Below the pieces are notes generated by a model. The model ran no database searches and had not been told where the DNA came from. It saw nothing but the letters and a program-made list of their open reading frames with translations. Below are positions 23,501-34,400 of a DNA stretch of 64,000 bases, piece after piece. The stretch comes from Branchiostoma belcheri. Its lineage: Eukaryota; Chordata; Leptocardii; Amphioxiformes; Branchiostomatidae. The DNA lies in NCBI RefSeq assembly GCF_001625305.1, contig NW_017802380.1, positions 4,143,895-4,207,894 on the forward strand, given 5' to 3'. The position numbers and the translations under genes are program-made. The stretch's first letter is position 1. Every line of letters begins with the position of its first letter.

Positions 23501-25321
23501 CTCACAAGAACCCCCACACTAAGGAGGTCCTCAGACATGGCTGGGAGCCTGTCATATGTGCCATGGTCATCAGCAGGTCAGCAGTTATCATAGAATAGTT
23601 CTAACATATTATTATCTAATTTTCATTGTCTTTCCAAATTTACCTGACTTGAATTAAGTCCTATTATGGCTATATAAGAAACATGTATTCTACCAACACT
23701 GAACACAACTTGAGATTGACCATTTCTTGCTGATTCTTCCCCACAGTGGAGGAGGCCTGATCCTGGACTTTGCTGTGTCTGCGTACCACGGCATTGCAGT
23801 CTTCACTCCTATCATAAATGGTGAGAGATACAAAATCAATGTTAGTCATGAACGCTTTTTATCCCTGTCTAAGTGAAATTATGTTCTGAATTTTGTGTCT
23901 CAACAAACTGCAGTACTGTAAGCTAAAGATAGGAGGCACTGTAGCATGGTAGGCCAAGGACTACTTCATATTTCTCTAGATAACCTGCTCAGTACTAGTT
24001 TCATGATCTTGTAAACACCATGATTCAAGAAGTCATCAATAGATAGGGATTATAATGGTGTGTGGTAAGTTTTTGGATATACAAAGAAATGATCATAGCT
24101 TTTGTGCTCCTTAAGCTTTGGTACTGCCATTCTGATCTGTATTGTCATTTCTCCCTGTCCCTCCCAGGTGTTGGAGGGAACCTGGTCGCTGTCCAGGCCA
24201 GCAGACTGTCCACGTGGCTGCACACGAGAGGCAAGCCTGGCACGCTGCCGGAGGGGGCTGTCCATGGCTGTCCCAACCCAGTCAGAACCTTCTTCTCTTC
24301 AGGTCAGTCCGCAGTCTACAAAACTTCTGCCATGACTTATTTGTTGTTGATCCTGATTGAGCACCATTGCATTCTGAGAAATACACTTGTTACGTTGTCC
24401 TATTATTCTGTTATTCTCCAATATTTGTTTTGACATCTGTTTCTCAGGAGGCATACATGCCAGGACAGCCAGTTCCCATTGGTGATCACCTGATCATTCT
24501 TTTATGGTCTTACCCCAAGGTTCATGTTGTCTGTCTGCAGGTGTCCATGCCAGGACAGCCAGGGTGCTGTTCCTATTGGTGGTCCCAGGTCACCTGATCT
24601 TCTTGTACCTGATTGCTTACGCCAACGCCGGCCACACCACCATCACTGCTATCTTCACAGTGGTCTACCTCATCGCAGCTATGATACAGGTCAGTTTCCT
24701 TGGCAACTAGTCACTGTGAAAACCTGTCACCATGGCAACAGTCATGCTTCCCTGTCCACAAGACTGAGAGCTTGGGTATACATGTATAATGGGATGGTTA
24801 TTAACCATTCACAATTGTCATTATACATGTACATGTACATGTACTATGGTTCTGTAATATCAAGTGAATAGAGCCATATTCAAGTTGAGTCCTCTGTTGC
24901 CACTCAGTAAAAATGTTCAGTAAGCAAGGAGCTGACTTGGTCTGACCCAGAGTTCAGATTAGAACATCACTAAATTGAACTGTAAGACAGTTTTTCAGTA
25001 TTGTGTATTATAGAAATGAAATATCCACCTGTTTTATGGAGAATGATTCACTGCTGATGTGCCCAAATAGCATGCAGGCTTCTTGCAGATACCAGAAATT
25101 CTAAACATCCTGTTGTTTCAAAACACCCTTCACAGGTGGCGATCCTCCTGTTTGTGGCAGACTGGCTGGTCCACTTCATGTGGCTGAAGGGCAACGACCC
25201 GGACAACTGCACCATCCCGTACCTGACAGCGCTGGGAGACCTGCTGGGGACGGGACTGCTCGCCATGGCCTTCCACACGCTCTGGCTCATCGGCGACAGG
25301 GACAGCGACGTCGGCGACTAG
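20535..25321 (+). CDS. SLC41: SLC41-family magnesium transporter (MgtE-like)
   Basis: Nine exons (first coding exon 20436-20945 with ATG at 20535, then 22152-22259, 22588-22804, 23122-23280, 23429-23576, 23747-23820, 24168-24302, 24541-24689, 25136-25321) give 528 residues, close to human SLC41A1/A2. The family moves Mg2+ across membranes through two MgtE-type halves. The first half shows [40 protein letters not shown] and [20 protein letters not shown]. The second shows [51 protein letters not shown] and [19 protein letters not shown]. Both halves keep the GNLE/GNL and P-GD(L)T/L motifs of the pore. The N-terminal cytosolic part is Gln-rich (CAA repeats) and acidic. The exon upstream of 20535 is open in frame but lacks ATG, so the start is the first Met of MMPADKAG. 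The vertebrate A1, A2 and A3 are probably co-orthologues. Confidence 0.95.
20946..22151 (+). other. SLC41 intron following the first coding exon
   Basis: This 1.2-kb intron holds no recognisable exon or repeat with clear ends. Confidence 0.6.
24456..24505 (+). repeat. SLC41: Decayed duplicate of an SLC41 exon segment
   Basis: CATGCCAGGACAGCCA, then GTTCCCATTGGTG and ACCTGATCATTCTT, repeat the start of the exon at 24541 (CATGCCAGGACAGCCA, GTTCCTATTGGTG, ACCTGATCTTCTT) with two internal deletions. It lies about 90 bp upstream, in the preceding intron. Confidence 0.7.
24966..25099. repeat. Duplicated segment, copy 1 (last SLC41 intron)
   Basis: A 134-bp segment from ATCACTAAATTGAACTG to GATACCAGAAAT recurs at 26007-26140, in the same orientation and the same length, with scattered substitutions. 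Confidence 0.8.
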
Positions 25322-25329
25322 GGCAGGTC

Positions 25330-25545
25330 AATAATCACCTGGTGGTTATTCAATAATCAACCACTTTTTGAAAGGGTTGCTGGGAAATACCTTTGGCCCA
25401 CTGTACATGTAGCTGTTGTGCGACAGTGCTGTGGACTAGGGAGGGGTAAATCTATGGTTAAGATCACTATTCACTAACCACCGTTATTATTCAATAACCA
25501 CCTGGTGGTTATTCAATAATCAGTTGCGATTATTCAATAACCACC
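25330..25545. repeat. Clustered ATTCAATAA/ACCACC motifs with palindromes
   Basis: AATAATCACC TGGTGGTTATT occurs near 25331. A second copy near 25490, AATAACCACCTGGTGGTTAT, has 10-bp arms around one base. Further single copies of TTATTCAATAA and CAATAACCACC lie between. If transcribed, the sequence could fold into two hairpins just after the SLC41 stop codon. Confidence 0.6.
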
Positions 25546-26006
25546 CTCTTTTTCAGAGTGTTGTCAGTAGTGCTCAGTATTGTGAATGAACCTAGCAGCA
25601 GACCAAACCTGTGCTGTATGTAGGAAGACAGGAACAGTGGTTTGGTGGTAGCAGAAAGTTTTTCCAATGTGCGTAAAATTTTTGACAACTTGCAATATTG
25701 TAGCTGCAGGTGACAGAAAAAGTATTTTTGAGGCTTGTATTAATATCCCTTTAGCCTGACCGACATCATTTTTGAAAGGCAATACAAGAATCTAAACTGG
25801 TGATGGGAAAAACTTTTGTAGTTTTGTAATTGAGCCAGTCTATACAGTGGTCATACATGTAGATTTTAATGAAGTTACCAGTTGTGTATTGTAGTTGAGA
25901 CAGAAATTATTCATTATTTGTAATTTGTAATTGAAGGCTTTAGTCTTATGCTTACTCATTACCCAAGCAATCATGATCTTAAAAGTTCTATATTGTAGAT
26001 GAAACC

Positions 26007-26140
26007 ATCACTAAACTGGACTGTAAGACAGTTCTTCAGTATTGTGTATTGTACAAATGAAATATCCACCTGTTTTAAGGAGAATGATTCACCGCTGACG
26101 TGCTCTAATAGCATGCAGGCTTCTTGTAGATACCAGAAAT
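26007..26140. repeat. Duplicated segment, copy 2 (downstream of SLC41)
   Basis: This is the partner of 24966-25099. The copy begins ATCACTAAACTGGACTG and ends GATACCAGAAAT. Confidence 0.8.
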
Positions 26141-27544
26141 GTTTTAATATCTGTATCTCTAACTGTGCAGTTTTACAGCTTACACTGGTGAACAGCTGCC
26201 AACAGTTCCACTGTGTTTCTAGTATTTTTCAACTGTAAACTCAGTGTATCTTTAGTACAAGAGCAACATATCAAACATGAGCTCATACTTGTAGCACCAA
26301 TAACTAGACTAAATACATCATACTTCCAGCAGCCCTTCCATTCGTCAGACCTGACAGGGAGATTGTGTAACACAGGCTAAGCAATAACTAGTAAAAGCCA
26401 TTTCAAAAGCACACACATACATGTATGTGATGCCTGCCATGCCTGCATAAAAATTGTTTTGTTCGCAAAAACAAAAAAAGGATCAACATACAGGGGGCAC
26501 AATTGCTGTCTTACAACAGTCCACGCATAAATGATTTCAAACTAGATGACGAGTTTTCCAAAAAGTAAACCTCTCTTCATCCTGTGGAAATACTTGAGAA
26601 CTTCATTATTTATTAATCAAACTGTGGACAGTGGGACCCTAAAATCACTATGTGACAGACTATACAGACCAGTTATACTTCATTAGTGCACTGTAGGACA
26701 GGACGGCATGTTTAGTCTATCACTTTGTTGTCAAGAGACCAGTTTTGATAAAATCTACTCAAGAGTCCCTTCTTAAAGTGTAGCCATGTGGCATTTATCT
26801 GTGTACAGATTCATATCATAGAGGGTTCACAGCATGGCTCTAGAATAATTGCTGCAAAACTTTCTATGATACATACTCAAAGTATTTTTTTTCTTGAAGA
26901 ACATCGGAGACGAGAGTTGTTGCATTCTCTACAAATATTTTACAGATTTCAATTTTATATAACGTTTGATTATGAAATAGATTGATATGTAAGTGGGCTT
27001 GTGCAGATAATACGACAGATGAGCACATTCTTGCCTGAAGGGGAGTGTATAATATGTCATCTACAGCCATAGTGATATTGTTGGATATGTTTGTAGCTGC
27101 AGTGTTTGGGCAAAAATGAGTTTGTAACAGGTTTGATTACTTATGAATGTCAGACATTACTTAAGCTCCAAAATGAAATCTGCACAATATGTTCAAAGCT
27201 TATACTACAATGTATATAAGTTATAGATGACTAAATCTTTGATGTTGTCCAACATGTTTCAGTTATCGTCAAATATTATAATCCTTCAGTATTCAGTTGT
27301 TAAAAGAGAGTTATTACCTTGATACATATGTACGTCATGTGCAATGTGAAACAAGTTTCTAATGTTAAAGGTATGTTTTTCACTGTTGTCTGTAGTTGAC
27401 ACATACATGTATAAGGACACAGAACCAACATTGAGATCATTTGCTGGGCTACTCCAAAATGCCTCATGATTGGTTACCTAAAATTCAGAGTTGTTATTTA
27501 AATTTTAAAGGCATCTTGTTGGAAGCCCATTACATGTACTTCAA

Positions 27545-30500
27545 CTTAGTACGAAATGTACAGCACGTAAATTTCTATTGATCATTGACTTTGAATTTGA
27601 AATGGATTCTAGAGTTTTATTGTATTTCCGATCTGTTTGCTTAAGAGGTGCATGTAAGCTAATAAGAAAGGACTTCCAAACTGCTACATGATAGTCTTTT
27701 TCTTGACGAACACAGGCATGTCGATTAAGTATAATTCCGATCAGAGCTAGAATTTTCTGAGATGTGACTGATGAGGACACCCTCACTTCAAGGTCTCCCA
27801 CAGATGTTGTAACATTTTGTTATCTGTGTCAAATTAGCTTCACTACTCAGTTGTAAACAAGCTGATTTTTAACACATTCTCCAAATGGTGGTGGCGATCT
27901 GTGACAGTTTCATCAATGTAGTAATAAAGGACCTAAAAGTTTCGAAGTGACGTTACTTGTTACCTCCGTAAAGTTTTATTTTCAGTGTGGCTGGCTGCAT
28001 GTTTGTTTGCCTGTGTGTCTGTAGTTATTTGAATACATTTAAGTCACAGGAAGGGGTAATCACAGACTGACACGAAGGTCGAATAGAACGTCAAGACTGG
28101 GAGAATGTGAGGTCAAAATGAGGATTGACCAAAAGTGGGATATGTACACAATCAACAAGAAATTGCTCACTTTCTAAAGCACTGAGAGGAACTTGTTCGG
28201 ATTAAGAACGACAGAAGCTGGATAAAGTTACAGAGACAGTAAATGGATCGGAGTTCCCCTTCTGTCATCTGTCTGAAAGGGGAGGAACTATGCAATATTC
28301 TTCAGCATACATGTATGGCACACACGTGATGTTATGATCCTTGTTTCAGCTTTCCGCACCAACCGCCACGTCTTCCTTTTAAATACCTTTGGGTAGTGTC
28401 TTTGTGCAAGGGAAAACACACGATAGCTGTCAATTCTTTGCTGGGTCACTAAAGAAAGGGAACAGTAAACGGAACTAATTGCGTTGACGTTGTTTGTTGT
28501 TACTTCCTTAATCAGAAGTTGCCTGAGCCGTCGCTAGACATTCTCCCCAGTGAGTCCAGAGACAAGTGTCAGGAAAACATGGCAAGAAATCTACTTGTAA
28601 TTATAGGTTTTTGGCTGGCTTTCGTCCACTTTGCTTGCCGAAGCTCCACCTCGGCTATGGAGTTGAGTATTTCCGTGCCAGAAAACGTCGCTGTCGGAGA
28701 GACCATTTTCACGTTACCTTGGACCCAGGCTGAAGAAAAGGCGGAACTTCCGTGTGCCAAGATGGAGGGAGATCCGTACGACCGCTTCAACGTGACGGAG
28801 AACTGCACCGTTTGGGTCGCCAACCCCCTGGACTGGTCAGTACAGTCGGTCTACCTTCTCAACATTCGTCACAACGCAAGAATCAAGGTAGAGTTGACAG
28901 ACGTTGAGGGTTATCCCCCTGTGTATAACGAGACGTGTGAGACTCCGATCAACCGTAAATATCGACCTGGACAAATGCTGTTCAGTACCACTGTGAGTGG
29001 GGCGTCAATGACCACAAACGCAGGGCTTTTCGTTTTCCAGCAAACCTACAGTGCTGTTTCTAAGAGCTGGGCCCATGAACCGTGGATGCTTAACACTGAA
29101 AACAGTGATTGTAACATCCGTATAGCTTTTCACACTACTCATCCTATAGACCTGATGAGACTATTTGACGTCTGGCGTAATGGTATATTAGATCAACAAC
29201 AATGTAGTGCAGGGTCTGACCTGCCCACGATTTTAATCGACTTGATCAGTCTCAAATATGCCAGTAGCGAGTCCAAACGTGTCAGTCTAACAAAGTATGT
29301 GCCCGAAGAGGTAGTTTTTAATAGAATGAACCAATTCATCGTGTTTTCTTCCATAACCTTTCCCACAAAAGAGGCAAAAACATACCATTGCGAAATTCCA
29401 CCCTTTAACTTTTCCACAATCAGCACGGGCGTTGACGGACTATATTTGGAAACTATTGAATATTTGGACATACATCTGAAGCCATTAGGCTGCCCAGATG
29501 GAAAATACGGCTTGCTCTGTGACAAACACTGTATCTGTAAGAACGGTGGCCGCTGCCACGGGTTTAACGGTGCCTGCAGGTGTCTTCCTGGGTGGATAGG
29601 TGTTGCCTGTGACATCCCTACACGTGAGGTGTCTATTGCATTGTCACCCAGTGAACCTGAACATGTCTACATGTCCGCCAATTTGACATTTCATTGCAAA
29701 GCACATCATATCAACGTCAGAACCATGTGTTTCAAATTTCCGAACGGAACAGAAAAAGTCAGTGTAGGTGTAAGAGAATTAAACATCACGGTTCCCACAG
29801 TACAATCAAAGGACGATGGCCCATACACCTGTAAGGTCGAGGACACCCAGGGTGATACGTTCAACACAACGTTTGTACTCAATATCACTAATTGCCCACC
29901 AAACCGTAAAGGTGCCCAATGTGATGAAAGGTGTGATTGTCAACATGAAGCCAGCTGTGACCGCTGGGCCGGTTGTGTTTGTTCGCCGGGATGGACGGGA
30001 ACCAGGTGTCAGACAAAATGTCCCCATGGCACGTACGGTAAAGACTGTGCCAAGGACTGTATCTGCCTAAATGGTGCGAGCTGCGGCCCTAGCGACGGTA
30101 GGTGTAACTGCACGGGCGGCTGGTTCGGAAAGGACTGCAGCAGGCCGTGTCGTGACGGTCGGTACGGCTGGGGATGTCGCCAGGATTGTACATGTGAGAA
30201 CAATGCAAAGTGTAACAGCAAAGATGGCAGCTGCGTGTGCGTGTCGCCATGGACGGGACGGAACTGTGACGAATACATGAACACGTATGCCTCACTGCTC
30301 GAAAGTCTGGTACCACTGGGCTCTTTAGTCTTCCTCGTTGTTATAGTGACGGCAATCCTCTACAAAACAGGGGTTCTGAATTGCTCCGTGCCCGACATAG
30401 GCGAGGAGGAAAAGATACTTTTCGAGCTGAGGAGAATGGAGCAGGATCTGGCACAGAATCTACAGCCGGGCTGGCTCGGACGTTGGGAGAAGAAGGTCCG

Positions 30501-31400
30501 ACATCTCACTCCTGGTCCCCTGATAGGGGAAGGGATGTTTGGGAAAGTCAGAAGAGCACAACTACGCACACCTAAAGGAGAGCTCGCCGTTGCCGCCAAG
30601 ACAGTTCGCCTGGAGGACTCGCAGTCCTTCCGAGACTTCTACAGAGAAGCAGCCATACTAGTAGCTGTGCACCAAGAACGATGTGACGATGTTCAGTCCA
30701 ATATTGTTCACCTCGTTGGACTCATCACTAAGTCTGAGGAAAAGTATATTCTTCTGGAATATGCTCCAAAAGGTGATCTCTTAGGTTACCTGCGGCGGCC
30801 AAGGGCCGATCAGGAGGACCTACTCGGAAGTCTTCTTACATACGCAGTTCACATAGCACGAGCTCTCCAAGAGCTGGAGCGCCTGAGGATCGCTCATCGT
30901 GACGTGGCCGCTCGTAACGTCCTCATCACTGCCGATGACGTGGCAAAGTTGGCCGACTTCGGACTGGCCAGAGATGTGTACGCCACCACGCAGTATGTAC
31001 GAGCCAACCGGCCAGGCCTTGACGAACTCCTGCCGCTGAAGTGGATGGCGCTGGAGTCCATCGAGACCGGCGAGTACACCTGTCAGAGTGACGTCTGGTC
31101 CTTCGGCGTGCTGCTGTGGGAGATCGCCACGCTGGGAAAAGATCCGTGCTACGATGGCAGGATTCAGCTGAGCTTTCTTCAGATGGTAGGGATTCTGAGG
31201 CAAGGCATACGGATGACGAGGCCGCCGGGATGTCCGGAGGACCTGTACCGACTGATGAGGGCGTGTTGGCGCGACGTTCCAGATACAAGACCGACTCCAG
31301 ACGGGCTAGAACAGAAGCTGTCGCAACTGATACAAACACTGCTTCCTCACGAAGTCATAGAAATGGAAACTGCGGTGTAAATATTCTATAGAACCAGAAG
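27545..31400 (+). repeat. Tandem segmental duplication, unit 1
   Basis: The unit starts at about GTACAGCACGTAAATTTCTA (27557) and runs through the first receptor kinase gene. The same sequence restarts after its stop codon (GTACAGCACATAAATTTCTA, 31406). Upstream non-coding DNA, about 1 kb, is duplicated together with the gene, so each copy has its own promoter region. Confidence 0.85.
28579..31380 (+). CDS. Intronless receptor tyrosine kinase, cadherin-like/EGF/Ig ectodomain, copy 1
   Basis: A single uninterrupted frame of 933 residues starts at the ATG at 28579 (AACATGG, hydrophobic signal peptide LLVIIGFWLAFVHFA). Residues about 28-115 look like a cadherin repeat (SVPENVAVGETIFTL ... VELTDVEGYPP). 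A poorly conserved region with N-glycosylation sites follows to about 300. Then come one EGF-like module (305-345), an Ig-like domain (350-437, ending YTCKVED), and three more EGF-like modules (about 439-564). The membrane segment is near 577-597. The kinase has the Gly loop GEGMFGKV (650), Lys 674 (VAAK), catalytic loop HRDVAARN (773), DFG (793) and an activation loop with DVYATTQYV, like the Tie/VEGFR/FGFR class. All catalytic residues are present. The short tail ends ETAV, a class I PDZ ligand. Ligand and orthology are unknown; amphioxus is known for receptor kinase expansions. Confidence 0.9.
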   Translation: MARNLLVIIGFWLAFVHFACRSSTSAMELSISVPENVAVGETIFTLPWTQAEEKAELPCAKMEGDPYDRFNVTENCTVWVANPLDWSVQSVYLLNIRHNARIKVELTDVEGYPPVYNETCETPINRKYRPGQMLFSTTVSGASMTTNAGLFVFQQTYSAVSKSWAHEPWMLNTENSDCNIRIAFHTTHPIDLMRLFDVWRNGILDQQQCSAGSDLPTILIDLISLKYASSESKRVSLTKYVPEEVVFNRMNQFIVFSSITFPTKEAKTYHCEIPPFNFSTISTGVDGLYLETIEYLDIHLKPLGCPDGKYGLLCDKHCICKNGGRCHGFNGACRCLPGWIGVACDIPTREVSIALSPSEPEHVYMSANLTFHCKAHHINVRTMCFKFPNGTEKVSVGVRELNITVPTVQSKDDGPYTCKVEDTQGDTFNTTFVLNITNCPPNRKGAQCDERCDCQHEASCDRWAGCVCSPGWTGTRCQTKCPHGTYGKDCAKDCICLNGASCGPSDGRCNCTGGWFGKDCSRPCRDGRYGWGCRQDCTCENNAKCNSKDGSCVCVSPWTGRNCDEYMNTYASLLESLVPLGSLVFLVVIVTAILYKTGVLNCSVPDIGEEEKILFELRRMEQDLAQNLQPGWLGRWEKKVRHLTPGPLIGEGMFGKVRRAQLRTPKGELAVAAKTVRLEDSQSFRDFYREAAILVAVHQERCDDVQSNIVHLVGLITKSEEKYILLEYAPKGDLLGYLRRPRADQEDLLGSLLTYAVHIARALQELERLRIAHRDVAARNVLITADDVAKLADFGLARDVYATTQYVRANRPGLDELLPLKWMALESIETGEYTCQSDVWSFGVLLWEIATLGKDPCYDGRIQLSFLQMVGILRQGIRMTRPPGCPEDLYRLMRACWRDVPDTRPTPDGLEQKLSQLIQTLLPHEVIEMETAV

Positions 31401-34400
31401 GAAACTGTACAGCACATAAATTTCTATTGATATTTGACTTTGAATTTAAGGATTCTAGAGTTTTATTGTATTTCCGATCTGTTTGCTTAATAGGGTAAGT
31501 TTGGTGCATGTAATAAGGAATAACTTCCAAACTGCCATATAATAGTCCTTCTCTTTACACATGCATGTTGATTAAGTACAATTCCGATGAGAGCTGGAAT
31601 TTTCTGAGATGTGACTGATGAGAACTCCCTCACTACAAGGTCTCAGACAGAGGTTCTTGTTGATGCTCAGTCGTACTTGAAGGTTTCCCACAGATGTTGT
31701 AAGACTTTGTTATTTGTGTCAAATTAGCTTTACTACTCAGTTGTAAACAAGCTGATTTTTAACACATTCTCCAAAAGGTGGTGGTAATCTGTGACAGTTT
31801 CATCAATGTAGTAATAAAGGACCTGTTGTAAAATTTCAAAGTGACGTTACTTATTACCTCCGTGAGGTTTTATTATCAGTGTGGCTGTCTGCATGTTTGT
31901 TTGCCTGTGTGTCTGTAGTTATTTGAATACATTTAAGTCACAGGAAGGGGTAATCACAGACTGACACGAAGGTCGAATAGAACGTCAAGACTGGGAGGAT
32001 GTGAGGTGAAAATGAGGATTGCATGTGCGAGACAGCGGGATATGTACACAATCAACAAGAAATTACTTACTTTTCTGATGCACTGAGAGGAACTTGTGCG
32101 GATTGAGATTACTCCCAGAACGACAGAAGACAAAGACTGTAATGGATCGGAGTTCCCCTTCTGTCGTCCGTCTGAAGGGGAGGAACTACTTAGTACGCAA
32201 TACTCTTCCTCATATGACACACACGTGATGTTATGATGCTTGTCTCAGCTTTCCGCACCAACTGCCACGTCTTTTTCCTTCCTCTTTGTGCAAGTGAAAA
32301 CATAGGATAGCTGTCAATTCTTTGCTGGGTCAATTACGAAAGGGAACATTAGACGGAACTAACTGCGTTGACGTTGTTTGTTGTTACTTCCTTAATTCAT
32401 CAGAAGTTGCTTGAGTCGTCGCTAGACATTCTCTCCAGTCAGTTCAGAGACAAGTGTCAGGAAAACATGGCAAGAAATCTACTTGTAATTGTAGGTGTTT
32501 GGTTGGGTTTTGTCCACTTTGCTTGTTCCACCTCGGTTACGGAGTTGAGTGTTTCCGTGCCAGAAAACGTCGCTGTCGGAGAGACCATTTTCACGTTACC
32601 TTGGACCAAGGACCTTGCTTGGACCCAGGCTGAAGAAAAGGCGGAACTTCCGTGTGCCAAGACGGAGGGAGATCCGTACGACCGCTTCAACGTGACGGAG
32701 AACTGCACCGTTTGGGTCGCCAACCCCCTGGACTGGTCAGTACAGTCGGTCTACCTTCTCAACATTCGTCCGAACGCAAGAATCAAGGTAGAGTTGACAG
32801 ACGTTGAGGGTTATCCCCCTGTGTATAACGAGACGTGTGAGACTCCGATCAACCGTAAATATCGACCTGGACAAATACTGTTCAGTATCACTGTGAGTGG
32901 GGCGTCAATGACCACAAACGCAGGGCTTGTCGTTTTCAAGCGAACCTACAGTACTATTCCCGAGATCTGGATCTATGTAACTATCGAACCGTGGATGCTT
33001 CACACTGAAAACAGCGATTGCAACATCCGTATAGCTTCTTATACTGCTCATCCTGCAGATCTGTTGACATTAGATGACGCCTGGCGTAATGGTATACTAG
33101 ATCAACTACAATGTAGTGCAGGGTCAGACCTGCCCAAGATTTTAATCGACTTGATCAGTCTCAAATATGATAGCGAATCAAAACTTATCAACCTTACAAA
33201 GTATGTGCCCGAAGAGGTAGTTTTCAACAGAATGAACCAATTCATCCTGTTGTCTTCCCTAACCTTTCCCACAAAAGATGCAAAAACATACCATTGCGAA
33301 TTTCCACCTTTTAACTTTTCCACAATCAGAGTGGGTGAAGGATCTTCTTTGGAAACTTTTGAATATTTTGACATACAATTGAAGCCAATAGGCTGCCCTG
33401 GTGGAAAATACGGCTTGCTCTGTGACAAAAACTGTATCTGTAAGAACGGTGGCCGCTGCCACGGGTTTAACGGTGCCTGCAGGTGTCTTCCTGGGTGGAA
33501 AGGTGTTGCCTGTGACATCCCTACACGTGAGGTGTCTGTAACATTGTCACCCAGTGAACCTGAACATGTCTACATGTCCGCCAATATGACGTTTCATTGC
33601 AAAGCACATCATATCGACGTCAGAACCATGTATTTGAAATTTCCGAACGGAACAGAAAAAGTCAGTGTAGGTGTAAGAGAATTAAACATCATGGTTCCGA
33701 ATATACAATCAAAGGACGCTGGCCCATACACCTGTAAGGTCGAGGACACCCAGGGTGACACGTTCAACACAACGTTTGTACTCAATATCACTAACTGCCC
33801 ACCAAACCGTAAAGGTGCCCGGTGTGATGAAAGGTGTGATTGTCAACATGAAGCCAGCTGTGACCGCTGGGCCGGTTGTGTTTGTCCGCCGGGATGGACG
33901 GGAACCAGGTGTCAGACAAAATGTCCCCATGGCACGTACGGTAAAGACTGTGGCAAGGACTGTATCTGCCTAAATGATGCGAGCTGCGGCCCTAGCGACG
34001 GCAGGTGTAACTGCACGGGCGGATGGTTCGGAAAGGACTGCAGCAGGCCGTGTCCTGACGGTCGGTACGGCTGGGGATGTCGCCAGGTTTGTACATGTGA
34101 GAACAATGCAAAGTGTGACAGCAGAGATGGCAGCTGCGTGTGCGTGTCGCCATGGACGGGACGGAACTGTGACAAATACATGAACACGTATGCACCACTG
34201 CTCGAAAGTCTGGTACCACTGGGCTCTTTAGTCTTGCTCGTTGCCATAGTGATGGCAATACTCTACAAAACAGGGGTTCTGAATTGCTCCGTGCCCGACG
34301 CAGGCGAGGAGGAAAAGATACTTTTCGAGCTGAGGAGAATGGAGCAGGATCTGGCACAGAGTCTACAGCCGGGCTGGCTCGGACGCTGGGAGAAGAACAT

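Larger units (their letters stand above)
25322..27540 (+). other. SLC41 3' UTR and intergenic DNA
   Basis: There is no coding exon here. The first 240 bp carry repeated GGTGGTTATTCAATAA motifs (listed separately). The segment at 26007-26140 duplicates the last SLC41 intron. The rest is AT-rich and unassigned up to the start of the receptor kinase duplication. Confidence 0.45.

Noticed and set aside
30820-31339. Long minus-strand frames opposite the receptor kinase domains
   Set aside because: They are antisense shadows of a conserved GC-rich kinase frame and recur in the second copy for that reason.
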